A stretch of 64,000 nucleotides of DNA from Cryptosporangium aurantiacum (GCF_900143005.1 NZ_FRCS01000007.1:417563-481562), one strand, 5' to 3'. Positions 15,962 through 25,250 are shown, counted from the first letter of the stretch. The notes: generated by a model from the letters alone, not told the origin. A program made the numbers and translations.

Positions 15962-18844
15962 TCAGGCCGTGCGGCGTCCGGACCGGTCGAACATCGGGTC
16001 GGGCGCGGCCGTCGCCGATTCGAGCACCGCCTCGACGACGTCCCGGCGGCCGAGCATGCCGATCCGGAACTCCTCGGCGAACGCCTGCGACGACAGGCTC
16101 GACCGCACCAGCCGCACGTTCCGCTCGGAGTCCAGCGGATCCATCTGCTGGGGCTGGAACCCGATGTCGCTGCCGAGCGCGCTCACCGCCCCGAGCAGGC
16201 GAGCGCCGGCCGCGGCCTCCCCGGCCATACCGAGCGCACCGGCGAGCGTGTGCAGCGCGACCAGCCACGACGTGACGTCCGGCTCGCTCTCCAGGAACCG
16301 GGACAGCGCGACCGCGCTGCGCACCGCGCGCTCGGCCTCACCCCGGTCGAGCCGCACCTTGACCAGCATCCACCCGGCCGACGCGACCGCGAAGCCGTGC
16401 TCGGACTTCCGCGCCACCGCGATCGACTGCTCCAGCAGCGTGGCGGCCCGGTCCGGAGCGCCGGAGAGCCGGGCGATCTGCCCGAGTGCCGCCAGCGCCT
16501 CGGCCTCACCCGGTCCGTCGCCCCACTGCCGCGCCTCGTCGAGCGCCTGCTGCGCGATCGCGGACGCCGCCGCGGGGTCGGCCGCCGAGAGGTACGCCTG
16601 GAACGCCCGCGCCCGGACGTACTTCGTCGTCATCGTCGCCGGGTCACCCTCGGCGAGCGCCGCGCCGATCGCCTTCGCGGCGGCGTCGTGCGCTCCCGCC
16701 AGGTACTGCAGCGGCGCCATCGCGATGAACGCGGACGCCCGCCGGGGGTGCGGACCGTCGCCGACCAGCTGCAACGCGGCGCTCGACCAGCCGATGCCCT
16801 CGGTGATGTGGCCGAACCGGTACCAGTACCAGCCCAGCGCGCCCGCCAGCCGCAGCGCGGTGGTGGCGTCACCGTCGGCGATCGCGGACTCGAACGCCGC
16901 CCGCACGTTCGCCTGCTCCAGCCGGACCCGCGCGAACCACCGGACCGCGTCCCGGCCGAGCCAGTGGCGGTCGGCCTCCTCGCACGCCTCGACCACCCAC
17001 GCGCGGTGCCGCGCGCGGACCGCCGCCTGCTCAGTGTCGCGCAGCAGCCGCGTCCCGTACTCGCGCAGGCTCTCCAGCATGCCGAACCGCCGCGGACGTG
17101 CGGTCGGGTCGGCCGTCAGCAGCGACTTCCCGAGCAACGTCTCGACGTCGTCCGCGCCGGCGCCGTCGGCCACCGCGCGCACCGCGGCCAGGTCGAAGCC
17201 GCCGGCGAACACGCTGAGCGTCGCGAACAGCCTGCGGTGCCGGTCGGGAAGGTCCTCGACGCTCAGCGACACCGAGGCCTCCAGGCTGCGGAGCCGCTCC
17301 GGACCGGTGCGGGCGCCGCCGACCAGCAGCGCGAACCGGTCGTGCAGCGAGGCGGCGATCTCGTCGACCGAGAGCGTCCGGGATCGGGCGGCCGCCAGCT
17401 CGATCGCGAGCGGCAGGCCGTCGAGCTCGGCGCAGATCGCGGCGATCTGCTGCTCCTCGTCCGGCGTCGGACGCCAGCGGGGGATCAGCGCCTGCGCGCG
17501 GGTCACGAACAGCTCGACCGCCGCGGCCTCCCCGGCCAGCGGACCCAGCTCCGCGAGGCGCTCGCCGGGCACACCGAGCGGCTCCCGGCTGGTCGCGAGG
17601 ATCGTCACGCCGGGGCACTGCGGCAGCACCGCCGCGACGAACTCGGCCACCGCGTCGAGGAGGTGCTCGCAGTTGTCGAGCACGATCAGGGCCTTCGCCT
17701 CGCGGAGGAACAGCGCCAGGTCCTCGGTGCGCTGCGCTCCGGCGGCGCCGAGCGCCCCGGCGGCGGTCACGGCCAGCAGCGAGGGCGACGTGAGGTCGGC
17801 GAGCTCGACGAACCACGGGCCCGCCGACCAGTCACCGTCCGCCTCGTCCCGGGCCGCCGCCAGCGCCAGCCGGGTCTTGCCGACCCCGCCCGGGCCGACG
17901 AGCGTCACCAGGCGGTGGGCAGCGAGGGCGTCGCGGAGGTCGGCGAGCTCGTCCGCGCGGCCGAGCAGCGGCGTGAGCGGCGCGGGCAGGTGCGGTGATT
18001 CCCGCCGCGGGGTGTCGGTGGTGCGCGGCGCCGCGTCCGTGGTGCGCGGCGTCGCGTCCGGAGTGTCTGTCAGACGGCCGTCGAGCGCGTCCTGTTCGAG
18101 TCGCTGCAGACCCGGGCCGGGGTCGATGCCGAGTTCCTCCCGCAGCACCGTCCGCGCGGTGCGGAGCACCGCGAGGGCATCGGCCTGCCGCCCGTCGCGC
18201 GCGAGCGCGCGGGCCCGCAGCTCCCAGGTGCGTTCGCGCAGCGGGTACTCGCGGGTCAGCCGGTCCAGCTCGGCGTGGAGGGTCGCGTCGACGCCGAGGC
18301 CCAGCGCGGCCTCGGCGTGCTCCTCCCTGGCGGTGATCCAGAGCTCCCGGAGCCGGGCCACGTCGGCGGCGAGGAACGCGCGTTCGGAGAGGTCGCCGTA
18401 CGGTGGTTCGCCCCACTCCGCGAGTGCGGTGTCGAGGGCGGAGAGCGCTTCGGCGAGCCGTCCGTCGCGTAGCGCGCGGGTGCCTGCCCGGGCCGACGCG
18501 GCGAACCGCCAGGCGTCCACGGCGTCGTCGGCGAGCGCCAGTGAGTAGCCGGTGGGCGAGCTGACCAGGACCGTCGCGGCGGCCCGGGCGGCCCGGTCCG
18601 GCTCCAGCTCGGTGCGCAGCTTCGCGACGTAGGAGTGCAGCGCCTGGCGGACGGCGCGCGGCGGGCTGCCGTCCCAGATCGCGTCGACCAGCTGGTCGTA
18701 CGTGACGGCTTGCCCGTCCGCCAGGACGAGCGCGGCGATCAGCGCGCGGACCTGCGCACCACCGAGACGCAACGGCTCGTCGTCGCGGAACGCCCGGACC
18801 CCGCCGAGAACGTCGACGCGGACCGCGCGCGCAGAATCCGGCAC
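15962..18844 (-). CDS. AfsR/SARP-like transcriptional regulator with NB-ARC ATPase domain
   Basis: A 960-residue regulator. An N-terminal winged-helix (about 5-95) and BTAD domain (about 97-245, ending ELGIDPGPGLQRLE) match SARP proteins. A linker with TTDAAPRTTDTPRRE follows. The NB-ARC-type ATPase has Walker A GPGGVGKTRLALAA and Walker B ALIVLDNCEH, with ATSREPLGVPGE as sensor. The rest is helical and TPR-like. The family activates secondary metabolism or other gene sets upon ATP-dependent oligomerisation. The start is GTG. The target genes are not evident; no biosynthetic cluster lies beside it. Confidence 0.9.
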   Translation of the reverse strand: MPDSARAVRVDVLGGVRAFRDDEPLRLGGAQVRALIAALVLADGQAVTYDQLVDAIWDGSPPRAVRQALHSYVAKLRTELEPDRAARAAATVLVSSPTGYSLALADDAVDAWRFAASARAGTRALRDGRLAEALSALDTALAEWGEPPYGDLSERAFLAADVARLRELWITAREEHAEAALGLGVDATLHAELDRLTREYPLRERTWELRARALARDGRQADALAVLRTARTVLREELGIDPGPGLQRLEQDALDGRLTDTPDATPRTTDAAPRTTDTPRRESPHLPAPLTPLLGRADELADLRDALAAHRLVTLVGPGGVGKTRLALAAARDEADGDWSAGPWFVELADLTSPSLLAVTAAGALGAAGAQRTEDLALFLREAKALIVLDNCEHLLDAVAEFVAAVLPQCPGVTILATSREPLGVPGERLAELGPLAGEAAAVELFVTRAQALIPRWRPTPDEEQQIAAICAELDGLPLAIELAAARSRTLSVDEIAASLHDRFALLVGGARTGPERLRSLEASVSLSVEDLPDRHRRLFATLSVFAGGFDLAAVRAVADGAGADDVETLLGKSLLTADPTARPRRFGMLESLREYGTRLLRDTEQAAVRARHRAWVVEACEEADRHWLGRDAVRWFARVRLEQANVRAAFESAIADGDATTALRLAGALGWYWYRFGHITEGIGWSSAALQLVGDGPHPRRASAFIAMAPLQYLAGAHDAAAKAIGAALAEGDPATMTTKYVRARAFQAYLSAADPAAASAIAQQALDEARQWGDGPGEAEALAALGQIARLSGAPDRAATLLEQSIAVARKSEHGFAVASAGWMLVKVRLDRGEAERAVRSAVALSRFLESEPDVTSWLVALHTLAGALGMAGEAAAGARLLGAVSALGSDIGFQPQQMDPLDSERNVRLVRSSLSSQAFAEEFRIGMLGRRDVVEAVLESATAAPDPMFDRSGRRTA

Positions 18845-19107
18845 CGCGCTACCACCCCTACTTACTCACTACCGGACATCGTCCACCGCATGGTACGTCG
18901 CGGAGCGTGTGCCCTGCGTAAACCAGAGTTACGGATGTATCACGTCAACCAGGGCGAACGGGGCAGGCGCCGGTACTGACCGTGCGAACCGGGGTGGCGC
19001 GGATGCGGCAGCCTGGTAGCGGAACTTCATCTCGTGGCCACCGAGGTGTGGATGGGCGCGAGGGAGGGTAGGAGACCCGCGTTTCGCTCTCGGACGGAAG
19101 GAGCACG

Positions 19108-19353
19108 ATGGCCACCGCACGCGGTCACTGGGACCAGCCTCCGGGCTGGAACTCGGACCCGGAGGACACGGCCGACGGAGCTCCCGCGCCGGGTGCCGAC
19201 TTCGGTGAGGACGCCCGTTTCGTCGATCCGGAGGATCTCCCCGAGCGGCCGGTCCGCCGCTCCGTGGTTGATGCCTTCTTTCTGGACGACGCTGAGGACG
19301 CCGCGTTCGACGACACCGCCCGCCCGCGCGTCGAGGAGTACTTGGCTCTCTGA
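19108..19353 (+). CDS. Small acidic hypothetical protein
   Basis: An 81-residue, strongly acidic soluble protein (many Asp/Glu, for instance DPEDLPERPVRR and FLDDAEDAAFDDTARPRVEE). The ribosome-binding site AAGGAG precedes the ATG at good spacing. No family is recognised. It is convergent with the beta-lactamase gene. Confidence 0.65.
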   Translation: MATARGHWDQPPGWNSDPEDTADGAPAPGADFGEDARFVDPEDLPERPVRRSVVDAFFLDDAEDAAFDDTARPRVEEYLAL

Positions 19354-19403
19354 GGGGTTGTCTTCGCGGCTGTGCGCGGCGTCGGCCGTGCCGCTGAGCG
19401 CGG

Positions 19404-20336
19404 TCAGAGCCGCCCGAGCGCGCGGGTGAGGATCGTCGCGGTCCGGGCCACCACGCTCTCGTCGCGTTCCTCGTCTTCGGTCGGTCGGCGGGTGTAGATC
19501 GCGTACACGATCGGTGCGCCGCTCGGTGGCCAGGCCACCGCGATGTCGTTGGCCGCGCCGTACTGGTCGCCGGTGCCGGTCTTGTCGCCGACCGTCCAGT
19601 CGCTCGGAAGGCCGGCCCGGATGCGGAGGTTGCCGGTCGTGTTGGCGCGCAGCCAACTCGTCACCAGCGCGCGGGCCGTGCCGTCGAGGCCGTCACCGAG
19701 CACCAGCCGCTGCAGCGTCCGGCCGATCGCCGCCGGCGTCGTCGTGTCCTGCGGATCGCCGGGCGTGAACGCGTTGAGCGCGGGCTCCCAGCGGTCGAGC
19801 CGGGTGGCGTCGTCGCCGAGCGTCCGCACGAATCGGGTCACGCCGCCGGGACCGCCCAGTTCCTTCAGCAGCAGGTTGCCCGCGGCGTTGTCGCTGTGGG
19901 TCACCGACGCCGCGCACACCTGCTCCAGCGGCAGGCCGTCGTCGACGTGCTGCTCGGTGATCGGGGAATGAGCCACCAGGTCGGCGCGGGTCCACCGGAC
20001 GACCCGGTCCAGGCCGCCGCGCTGCGCCACGGCCGCGGCGGCCAGGACCTTGAACGTCGAGTTCAACCCGAAACGCTCGTCGGCGCGGTGGGACACGGTG
20101 ACGCCGTTCCCGGTGTCCAGTGCCCATGCGCCGATCAGCGTGCCGAGAGAGGTCTCCAGCGCGGTGAGGTCGGGGGACGGTGTGGATTGTGAGGGCGTGG
20201 ACTTCGACGGCGCGGGGTTCGACGACGATGTCGATCGGGTGGGCGCGGGTTCAGGCGAGCCGGATTGGCAAGCCGCGGCCCACGGGAGCGTCGCTCCACC
20301 GAGGAGCACGGTACGACGGGTGAGGTAAGCGGGCAC
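19404..20336 (-). CDS. Class A beta-lactamase, exported
   Basis: A 310-residue serine beta-lactamase of class A. It has the active-site tetrad STFK, the SDN loop (THSDNAAGN), the omega-loop WEPALN with the general-base glutamate, and DKTGTG. The N-terminus has twin arginines (TRRTVLLGG) followed by a hydrophobic stretch and AAAC, suggesting Tat export and perhaps lipidation. A Ser/Thr/Pro-rich linker (about residues 25-52) would tether it to the membrane. It would hydrolyse penicillins and possibly cephalosporins outside the membrane. GTG start. It is followed on the same strand, upstream, by a secreted lysine-rich protein. Confidence 0.92.
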   Translation of the reverse strand: MPAYLTRRTVLLGGATLPWAAACQSGSPEPAPTRSTSSSNPAPSKSTPSQSTPSPDLTALETSLGTLIGAWALDTGNGVTVSHRADERFGLNSTFKVLAAAAVAQRGGLDRVVRWTRADLVAHSPITEQHVDDGLPLEQVCAASVTHSDNAAGNLLLKELGGPGGVTRFVRTLGDDATRLDRWEPALNAFTPGDPQDTTTPAAIGRTLQRLVLGDGLDGTARALVTSWLRANTTGNLRIRAGLPSDWTVGDKTGTGDQYGAANDIAVAWPPSGAPIVYAIYTRRPTEDEERDESVVARTATILTRALGRL

Positions 20337-20376
20337 GGCCGCACGGTATCGGACGGGTGCGACCGCTCTGGGCGGT

Positions 20377-20952
20377 TCAGGCGGCCGATGCCTCCGTCGG
20401 TGCCGCGGTCGGGGCCTCCGTCGGGGTGGCCGTCGGGCTCGCGGTCGGGGCCGGCGCCGGGATCGCGCGGCTGCTGGCGACGACCCGGATCGCGGTGCGG
20501 ACCGTGCCGGCCTGCGCCCCGCCGACGGCGACGTGCGCGCCGGTCGGTACGCCCGCGAGCGTGCCGCGGACGTCGTCCACGATGACCCGGGCGCCCGCCG
20601 CGACCGTGACGGTCACGGTCGTCCCACGATCGGACTTGCCGCCTTTGACGGTCAGCGTGAGCTTGCTCGCCGCCGCGTCGACGGCGGTCACCGTGCCGGT
20701 GTAGGAGAACGGCACGGTCTTCGTGACCGGGGTGGGCTTGGTGGCCGGCTTCTTGGTGGGGGTGGCCTTCTTTGCGGGCGTGGCCTTCTTGGTGGGGGTG
20801 GCCTTCTTCGTGGACGGGGCCTTCTTGGTTGCCTTCGTGACCGCGGGCTTCTTCGCGGCGGCTGTCGTGCCTGCCACGGCCGGGGCGGCGAGCGAACCGG
20901 CGAGGACGGCCCCGGTGACGAGCGGCAGGACGGCGAGGGTGAGGCGACGCAT
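20377..20952 (-). CDS. Secreted lysine-rich repeat protein
   Basis: A 191-residue protein with a clear signal peptide (cleavage probably after PAVAG, about residue 28). A basic low-complexity region follows, with repeats of A-T-P-T-K-K (about 35-75). A small beta-rich domain comes next (YTGTVTAVDAAASKLTLTVKGG to about 165), resembling DUF5666-type OB-like domains. The C-terminal tail is Ala/Pro/Thr-rich. The Lys/Pro region resembles cell-wall-binding or histone-like tails. Function unknown. It shares a divergent region with the USP gene at 21134. Confidence 0.75.
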   Translation of the reverse strand: MRRLTLAVLPLVTGAVLAGSLAAPAVAGTTAAAKKPAVTKATKKAPSTKKATPTKKATPAKKATPTKKPATKPTPVTKTVPFSYTGTVTAVDAAASKLTLTVKGGKSDRGTTVTVTVAAGARVIVDDVRGTLAGVPTGAHVAVGGAQAGTVRTAIRVVASSRAIPAPAPTASPTATPTEAPTAAPTEASAA

Positions 20953-21066
20953 GGGGGCTCCTGGGGTGCGCGGGGGTGCGACCTACCGTCGGCATCCGCG
21001 GGCGCCGTCCGAGTGCGAATCGGTTGCGCGACGGGTGCTGATCGATACCGTTCACGCCTTGCTTTC

Positions 21067-21080
21067 GGGACTTTGGGCTC
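21067..21080. promoter_or_regulatory. DevR/DosR-like box B
   Basis: GGGACTTTGGGCTC in the context TTTCGGGACTTTGGGCTCTG matches the DosR consensus left half exactly and the right half partly. It ends 53 bp upstream of the USP start at 21134. Confidence 0.55.
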
Positions 21081-21133
21081 TGTCCGATCGGCGCGGCTTG
21101 TCGCAGGATCGGGGCAGAGACAAGGAGGCAACG

Positions 21134-22018
21134 ATGTCCAGGAACCTTGTCGTGACCGTCGGCATCGACGGATCGGAATCCGCGCTCGCCGCGGTCGACT
21201 GGGCCGTCGAGTACGCGCGGCCGCGAGGAACGTCGCTGCGGATCGTCACCGGCCTCGAAGTACCGGTCCCGGCCTACACGCCGTATCCGCTGCCGGATGT
21301 CCACGAGGCCGTTGAGGCCGACGCTCGCCGTTCGCTCCACACCGCGCTCACCCGCGCCCAGCAGGTCGCGCCGGAACTCGACGTGAGCGCATCGGTCGTG
21401 GCTCAGCGCCCGGTGCCCGCGTTGTTGGAGGCGTCCCGCCACAGCGCGTTGCTGGTGGTCGGTTGCCGAGGTCTGAACGACGTCGCCAACGTGCTGCTCG
21501 GCTCGGTCTCCGCGGCGGTCGCGACCCACGCGGCCTGCTCGGTCGCGGTGGTGCGCGGCACGCGTCCGGTGGCACCCGACGCTCCGGTCGTCGTCGGCGT
21601 CGACGGCTCGGGCGGGGAGGACACGACGCTGGCTGCCGCGTTCGAGGAAGCTTCGGTGCGGAAGGCGCCCCTCGTGGTCGCGCATGCCTGGAGTGACGTG
21701 TCGCTGGTCGCGGCCGCCGGTGCGGTCGTCGGGACGTGGCCGACCTGGGACCGGTTGCGGCAGGAGGCCACGAACACGGTCGAGGCGACGCTCGAGGTCT
21801 GGCGGGCCAAGCACCCGTCTGTCCGGGTCGGAACCCATATCGTCCGCGACCGGCCCGCCGCGGCCCTGCTCGACGTCGGACGGACGGCGCAGCTGGTCGT
21901 GGTCGGCTCCCACGGGCGCGGCGGCTTTGCGGGCATGGCGCTGGGCTCGGTCGCCCGGCGTCTCGTCCACCACGCGGACTGCCCGGTGCTGGTCGTCCGC
22001 CACTCGGTGACCGCCTGA
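21134..22018 (+). CDS. Universal stress protein, two USP domains
   Basis: A 294-residue tandem USP. Each half begins with an Asp-containing nucleotide-binding strand (VTVGIDGSESALAAV; VVVGVDGSGGED) and ends with the ATP-binding G-x2-G-x9-G-S/T pattern (GCRGLNDVANVLLGSVSAAV; GSHGRGGFAGMALGSVARRL). It is soluble. USPs of this size are prominent in the mycobacterial DosR regulon, where they link ATP binding to persistence. The strong AAGGAGGCA site fixes the start. A DevR-type box lies 53 bp upstream. It is closely paralogous to the USP at 33130 (both contain VVAHAWSDV). Confidence 0.92.
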   Translation: MSRNLVVTVGIDGSESALAAVDWAVEYARPRGTSLRIVTGLEVPVPAYTPYPLPDVHEAVEADARRSLHTALTRAQQVAPELDVSASVVAQRPVPALLEASRHSALLVVGCRGLNDVANVLLGSVSAAVATHAACSVAVVRGTRPVAPDAPVVVGVDGSGGEDTTLAAAFEEASVRKAPLVVAHAWSDVSLVAAAGAVVGTWPTWDRLRQEATNTVEATLEVWRAKHPSVRVGTHIVRDRPAAALLDVGRTAQLVVVGSHGRGGFAGMALGSVARRLVHHADCPVLVVRHSVTA

Positions 22019-22057
22019 TCCGCTCGACCCGCTGCCTCCGTCTCCCGCCCTCCCCGC

Positions 22058-22091
22058 GCGGACGGCCAGCCTGCCACGGGTGGCCGTCCGC
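22058..22091. terminator. Bidirectional hairpin terminator
   Basis: Perfect 11-bp inverted repeat (GCGGACGGCCA / TGGCCGTCCGC) with a 12-nt loop between the convergent USP and flavodoxin genes. Confidence 0.7.
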
Positions 22092-22118
22092 TGCCCCGCG
22101 CCGCTCGTCGGCCCTCGG

Positions 22119-22631
22119 TCAGCGTCGCGGCGCGTTGTTGACGGCCTTCGCCAGCCGTTTCCCCCAGGCCCGCGCGCGGTCGATCTCGCCCGCGCGCAGC
22201 GGCCCGGCGGTGTCCAGCACGAAGTAGTCCTCGGGCGGAGCCGCCGGCCGGTAGCCCAGGCGGCCGAGCCTCCGCGCCGCGGCCTTCGCCGCCGAGCCCG
22301 GGACGAACTTCTTGGGGATCCGGGTGGAGAACGCCGCCGCCGCACGGCCGGAGGTGTCCGCAGGCAGCGCGGCCAGCCACTCCCGCACGCCGGTGGGGTG
22401 GTGTTCCGCGCCCTGATCCTCGGCCGCTTTCCGGGTGTTCGGACGGCTGAGCGAGAACGCGTGCGTCGGCGCGCCGACGACGAGCAACGTCACGTCGTCG
22501 GCGGGTGTGGCCGGGGCATCGTCGACGCCGACGACCGTCACCGGACCGGCGGCGGACAGCCCGTCGGCGACGGCGTCCGCGATGGCCCGCGTGTTGCCGA
22601 ACAGCGATTCCACGACGACCAATGTGGTCAT
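22119..22631 (-). CDS. Flavodoxin-like protein
   Basis: A 170-residue flavodoxin-fold protein. The FMN phosphate-binding loop is ESLFGNTRAIADAVADGL near the N-terminus, and the second flavin loop region is VVGAPTHAFSLSRPNTR. It should bind FMN and carry electrons or sense redox; actinobacterial members are often annotated flavodoxin/nitric oxide synthase-like. It lies within the stress-gene island. No clear DevR box precedes it. Confidence 0.82.
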   Translation of the reverse strand: MTTLVVVESLFGNTRAIADAVADGLSAAGPVTVVGVDDAPATPADDVTLLVVGAPTHAFSLSRPNTRKAAEDQGAEHHPTGVREWLAALPADTSGRAAAAFSTRIPKKFVPGSAAKAAARRLGRLGYRPAAPPEDYFVLDTAGPLRAGEIDRARAWGKRLAKAVNNAPRR

Positions 22632-22970
22632 GACTGCCTCCTCGGTCAGAGAACGGTCCGGAGGGGTAACTCAGCTGCTCGCCGTCCCGTGTGCCGGCGC
22701 GGTCACCAGGGGGCGCGCGAGCAGCCCGCCGGCCTTCAGGCGGTCGGCCCGGACGTCGGTGGTCACCTACGCCCTTCCTTCCCGGCCGTGTTCGACGCGG
22801 CCGTCCGCGGGCCGCTCAACTCTGATGCTGCGCCGCGGTACGCCGCTGGTGCAGAGGAGGAAGTCCCGCCCGCGCCGGACTGAGGTCCACTGGGGCCGCA
22901 GCGCTTCACCACCACGGCGCGCGCCGGGGCCATGCCGCGCGGCCCCGTCGCTGTCGGGCATCATCGGCTC
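22632..22970. other. Intergenic stretch without recognisable gene
   Basis: About 340 bp upstream of the flavodoxin. It should hold the flavodoxin promoter, but no clear -35/-10 pair, DevR box or conserved gene was recognised. Open frames here lack plausible protein character. Confidence 0.5.
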
Positions 22971-23111
22971 GTGGAGCGCTTGCGACTGGCGGGCCGGTTG
23001 GCCGGCGCGGTCGCCTTGACCGGGATCGTCGTGGTCGGGGCAATCGGGCTCATCGTGCTGGCTTACCTGGCGATCTGCGAGGTTGTGCTCGCCTACTTCG
23101 AAGACGTCTAG
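22971..23111 (+). CDS. Small single-pass membrane protein (putative)
   Basis: A 46-residue frame from GTG 22971 (alternatively ATG 22932 in the same frame). A basic start (VERLRLAGRLAG) is followed by a long hydrophobic segment (AVALTGIVVVGAIGLIVLAY) and an acidic end (YFEDV). The charge pattern fits a membrane-inserted small protein with a cytosolic N-terminus. Its stop overlaps the end of the convergent gene by 4 bp. There is no convincing ribosome-binding site. Uncertain. Confidence 0.4.
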   Translation: MERLRLAGRLAGAVALTGIVVVGAIGLIVLAYLAICEVVLAYFEDV

Positions 23112-24055
23112 TGCGATGAAGGCTTGTGGACACCGCCTTCGGCCTTGCCGACGGCGTTGAGTAGTTGGCTGTGGCCCGCCTCGGTACCGAGAGCTGCTCG
23201 GGCTGCCGGGTTCCCGCGGTAGTAGCGGATGGTGTTGGCGACGAGGTCGTGGTCGGTGGCGACGGCCCGCAGGTCGAGTGGTATCCAGGCGAGACCGCTG
23301 CCGGCCCGGCCAGGCGCCGGGACGGGGTCGGTGCCGAGCAACACGTTGACGTTGGCGTCGTAGTCCAGGCCGCGCCCGGCAAGGCGGTTCCAGGTCTGCG
23401 CTGAGACTCCGGAGGCAGTCGCGGCAGGCCTTGACAGCGCGACCGATGTGGACGCCACGACCGCCGCGACCGGGATCCGCAGGGCCCGGTCCTGTCGTGC
23501 TGATGCCGGTAGAACCGTCGGACTGATGGAATCCCACCTGATCAGGGCCGGGCGGAAGGATCCGACCCAGACGCCGTCCGCTCCGATCACCAGGTAGGGG
23601 CGTCCGAACATGGACCAGGCGCTCCCGGCCAGGAGAAACATTGCGGCAGTGAGGCCGAGGAACTGCGTGTACCGGTCCTGCTCTCCGGTCACGAGGTTGC
23701 CTGCCCGGCCGGCGGCGAACATACCCCCGAGGATGAGCCCTGCGCCGTGCGGCGAATGGGGCTTCGGAGCGATCAATGCCGGTCGCCCGTCGCGGCTGCC
23801 GAGCTGGAAAGCGCCCGGCAGGTGCCGCGACCGCCGGCGCAATCGGCGGAACAGCATCGGATGCGCCACCGCGAGGACGAACGGCAACCCGAGCAGCCCC
23901 GCGTAAGCAACGCGGCGGCCGAGGGCATCAGGAACGTTCCACTGCCGCAGCGTCGCCCAGAGGTAGACCGCGCAGGAGAATATGGTGAACGACACCGCGA
24001 CGACTCGACTCCGCCGCACGAGCGTCGCCAGCGCGGCCGGCTCGGTAACGATCAC
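23108..24055 (-). CDS. Hypothetical membrane protein with PH-like region
   Basis: A 315-residue protein of unknown function. Four hydrophobic segments (about residues 18-35, 50-65, 100-115 and 128-145) precede a soluble C-terminal part. The segment PYLVIGADGVWVGSFRPALIRWDSI resembles the start of bacterial PH-like domains. A second part contains WIPLDLRAVATDHDLVANTIRYYRGNPAAR, also seen in such proteins. GTG start. It is divergent from the USP gene at 24246, with which it shares a 190-bp control region containing a DevR-like box. Confidence 0.65.
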   Translation of the reverse strand: MIVTEPAALATLVRRSRVVAVSFTIFSCAVYLWATLRQWNVPDALGRRVAYAGLLGLPFVLAVAHPMLFRRLRRRSRHLPGAFQLGSRDGRPALIAPKPHSPHGAGLILGGMFAAGRAGNLVTGEQDRYTQFLGLTAAMFLLAGSAWSMFGRPYLVIGADGVWVGSFRPALIRWDSISPTVLPASARQDRALRIPVAAVVASTSVALSRPAATASGVSAQTWNRLAGRGLDYDANVNVLLGTDPVPAPGRAGSGLAWIPLDLRAVATDHDLVANTIRYYRGNPAARAALGTEAGHSQLLNAVGKAEGGVHKPSSH

Positions 24056-24166
24056 CCCGAGACTGTAAAGACTCGTCCGGTCGAGTGAGCGTAGTTGCCG
24101 GTAGCCGCGACCGGCCCGGTCCGGCGTGGATCCCGCCGCCGGACCGGGCCGGAGGGTGCCCGACTC

Positions 24167-24180
24167 GGGACCTTCGACCG
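24167..24180. promoter_or_regulatory. DevR/DosR-like box C
   Basis: GGGACCTTCGACCG, preceded by ACTC, has the full left half-site and a GACC(G) right half. It ends 65 bp upstream of the USP start at 24246. Confidence 0.5.
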
Positions 24181-24245
24181 TTCCCGCTGGTCGTGCCGCT
24201 CGTTAGCGTCAGCAGCGAGGACACCTCACGAGGGGAGCGGACGTC

Positions 24246-25142
24246 ATGACCTACGCAGCGGGAGCCCCGGTGACCGTCGGTGTCGACGGATCGCCGGCGA
24301 GCCTGGATGCGGTCGCCTGGGCGGCGGCGGAGGCGGGCCGCCGGGGGCGTTCCCTGAACCTGGTCTACGCCAACGCCTGGCCCACGTACGCGCACGCGAT
24401 GTGGCCGGCCTGGGGTCCGCCGGACGGCCGCGATGGTCGAACGGTCGGACGTGAGGTCCTGCGGGACGCCGCCCTACGCGCCTCCGAAGCCGCGCCGCAC
24501 ACGGCGGTGACCACCGAGATCGTGGACGGCGGACCGGCGGGGGTCCTGCTCGAGCGAGCCGAGGAGTCGGCACTGGTCGTCGTCGGGCGGCGCGGCAGCG
24601 GAGGCTTTCCGCACCTGCTGGTCGGGTCGGTGGCCGCGCAGGTCGCAACGTACGCCGCGTCCCCGGTCGTCGTCGTGCCCGAACGGAGCGCCCCGCCGGC
24701 CGACGACGGGCCGGGAATCGTGCTCGGCGTCGACGGCAGCGAGGCGAGCCACGGTGCAGTCGAGTACGCGTTCGCCGAGGCGTCCCTGCGCGCGCTGCCA
24801 CTGACCGCGCTGCGGTCGTGGTACTGGCCGACCGACGACCCGGCGATCGTCGAGCCGCATGCACCCCTGGCCGGGGATCACATCGCCGAACAGCAGCGGG
24901 TGCTCAGCGAGGCGCTGGCCGGCTGGTCGGAGAAGTACCCGGACGTCCGGGTGCGTCCGCTGATCGCGCACCACCGCCCGGCGCGCGCCCTACTGGATGC
25001 CGCCGAGGGCGCCGCGCTGCTGGTTGTCGGCGCGCGGGGGAGCGGCGGCTTCCGGACGCTGCTGCTGGGATCGGTCGGAGAGACCGTGATCCGGCATGCG
25101 CCCTGCCCAGTGGTGATCGTGCGCGCGCCCGCGCGCGACTAG
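24246..25142 (+). CDS. Universal stress protein, two USP domains
   Basis: A 298-residue tandem USP. Nucleotide-binding strands are [15 protein letters not shown] and [18 protein letters not shown] loops are [20 protein letters not shown] and [20 protein letters not shown]. Both halves keep the full G-x2-G-x9-G-S pattern, so both should bind ATP. GGGGAGCGGACGTC precedes the ATG. Predicted to be induced by DevR through the box 65 bp upstream. Confidence 0.92.
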   Translation: MTYAAGAPVTVGVDGSPASLDAVAWAAAEAGRRGRSLNLVYANAWPTYAHAMWPAWGPPDGRDGRTVGREVLRDAALRASEAAPHTAVTTEIVDGGPAGVLLERAEESALVVVGRRGSGGFPHLLVGSVAAQVATYAASPVVVVPERSAPPADDGPGIVLGVDGSEASHGAVEYAFAEASLRALPLTALRSWYWPTDDPAIVEPHAPLAGDHIAEQQRVLSEALAGWSEKYPDVRVRPLIAHHRPARALLDAAEGAALLVVGARGSGGFRTLLLGSVGETVIRHAPCPVVIVRAPARD

Positions 25143-25150
25143 TGTTCGAC

Positions 25151-25201
25151 GCCGCTGGAGTCGTCGGGCCGCTGGAGTCGTCGGGCCGCTGGAGTCGTCG
25201 G
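25151..25201. repeat. 17-bp tandem repeat, three perfect copies
   Basis: GCCGCTGGAGTCGTCGG occurs three times head to tail directly after the USP stop. The copies are identical, so the array is young and may vary in number between strains. Confidence 0.9.
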
Positions 25202-25250
25202 GCCAGATCGCGCGCCGCTGGGGGCAGTGGGTCGCAGCGGGACCCTCGAC

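Noticed and set aside
14867..17998. 1043-codon plus-strand open frame opposite the AfsR-like gene
   Set aside because: Composition is typical of an antisense shadow in high-GC DNA, while the minus strand encodes a complete BTAD/NB-ARC protein.
18990..19040. tRNA-like stretch (GCAGCCTGGTAGCGGAAC resembles a D-arm)
   Set aside because: No matching acceptor stem, anticodon stem or T-arm could be folded around it.
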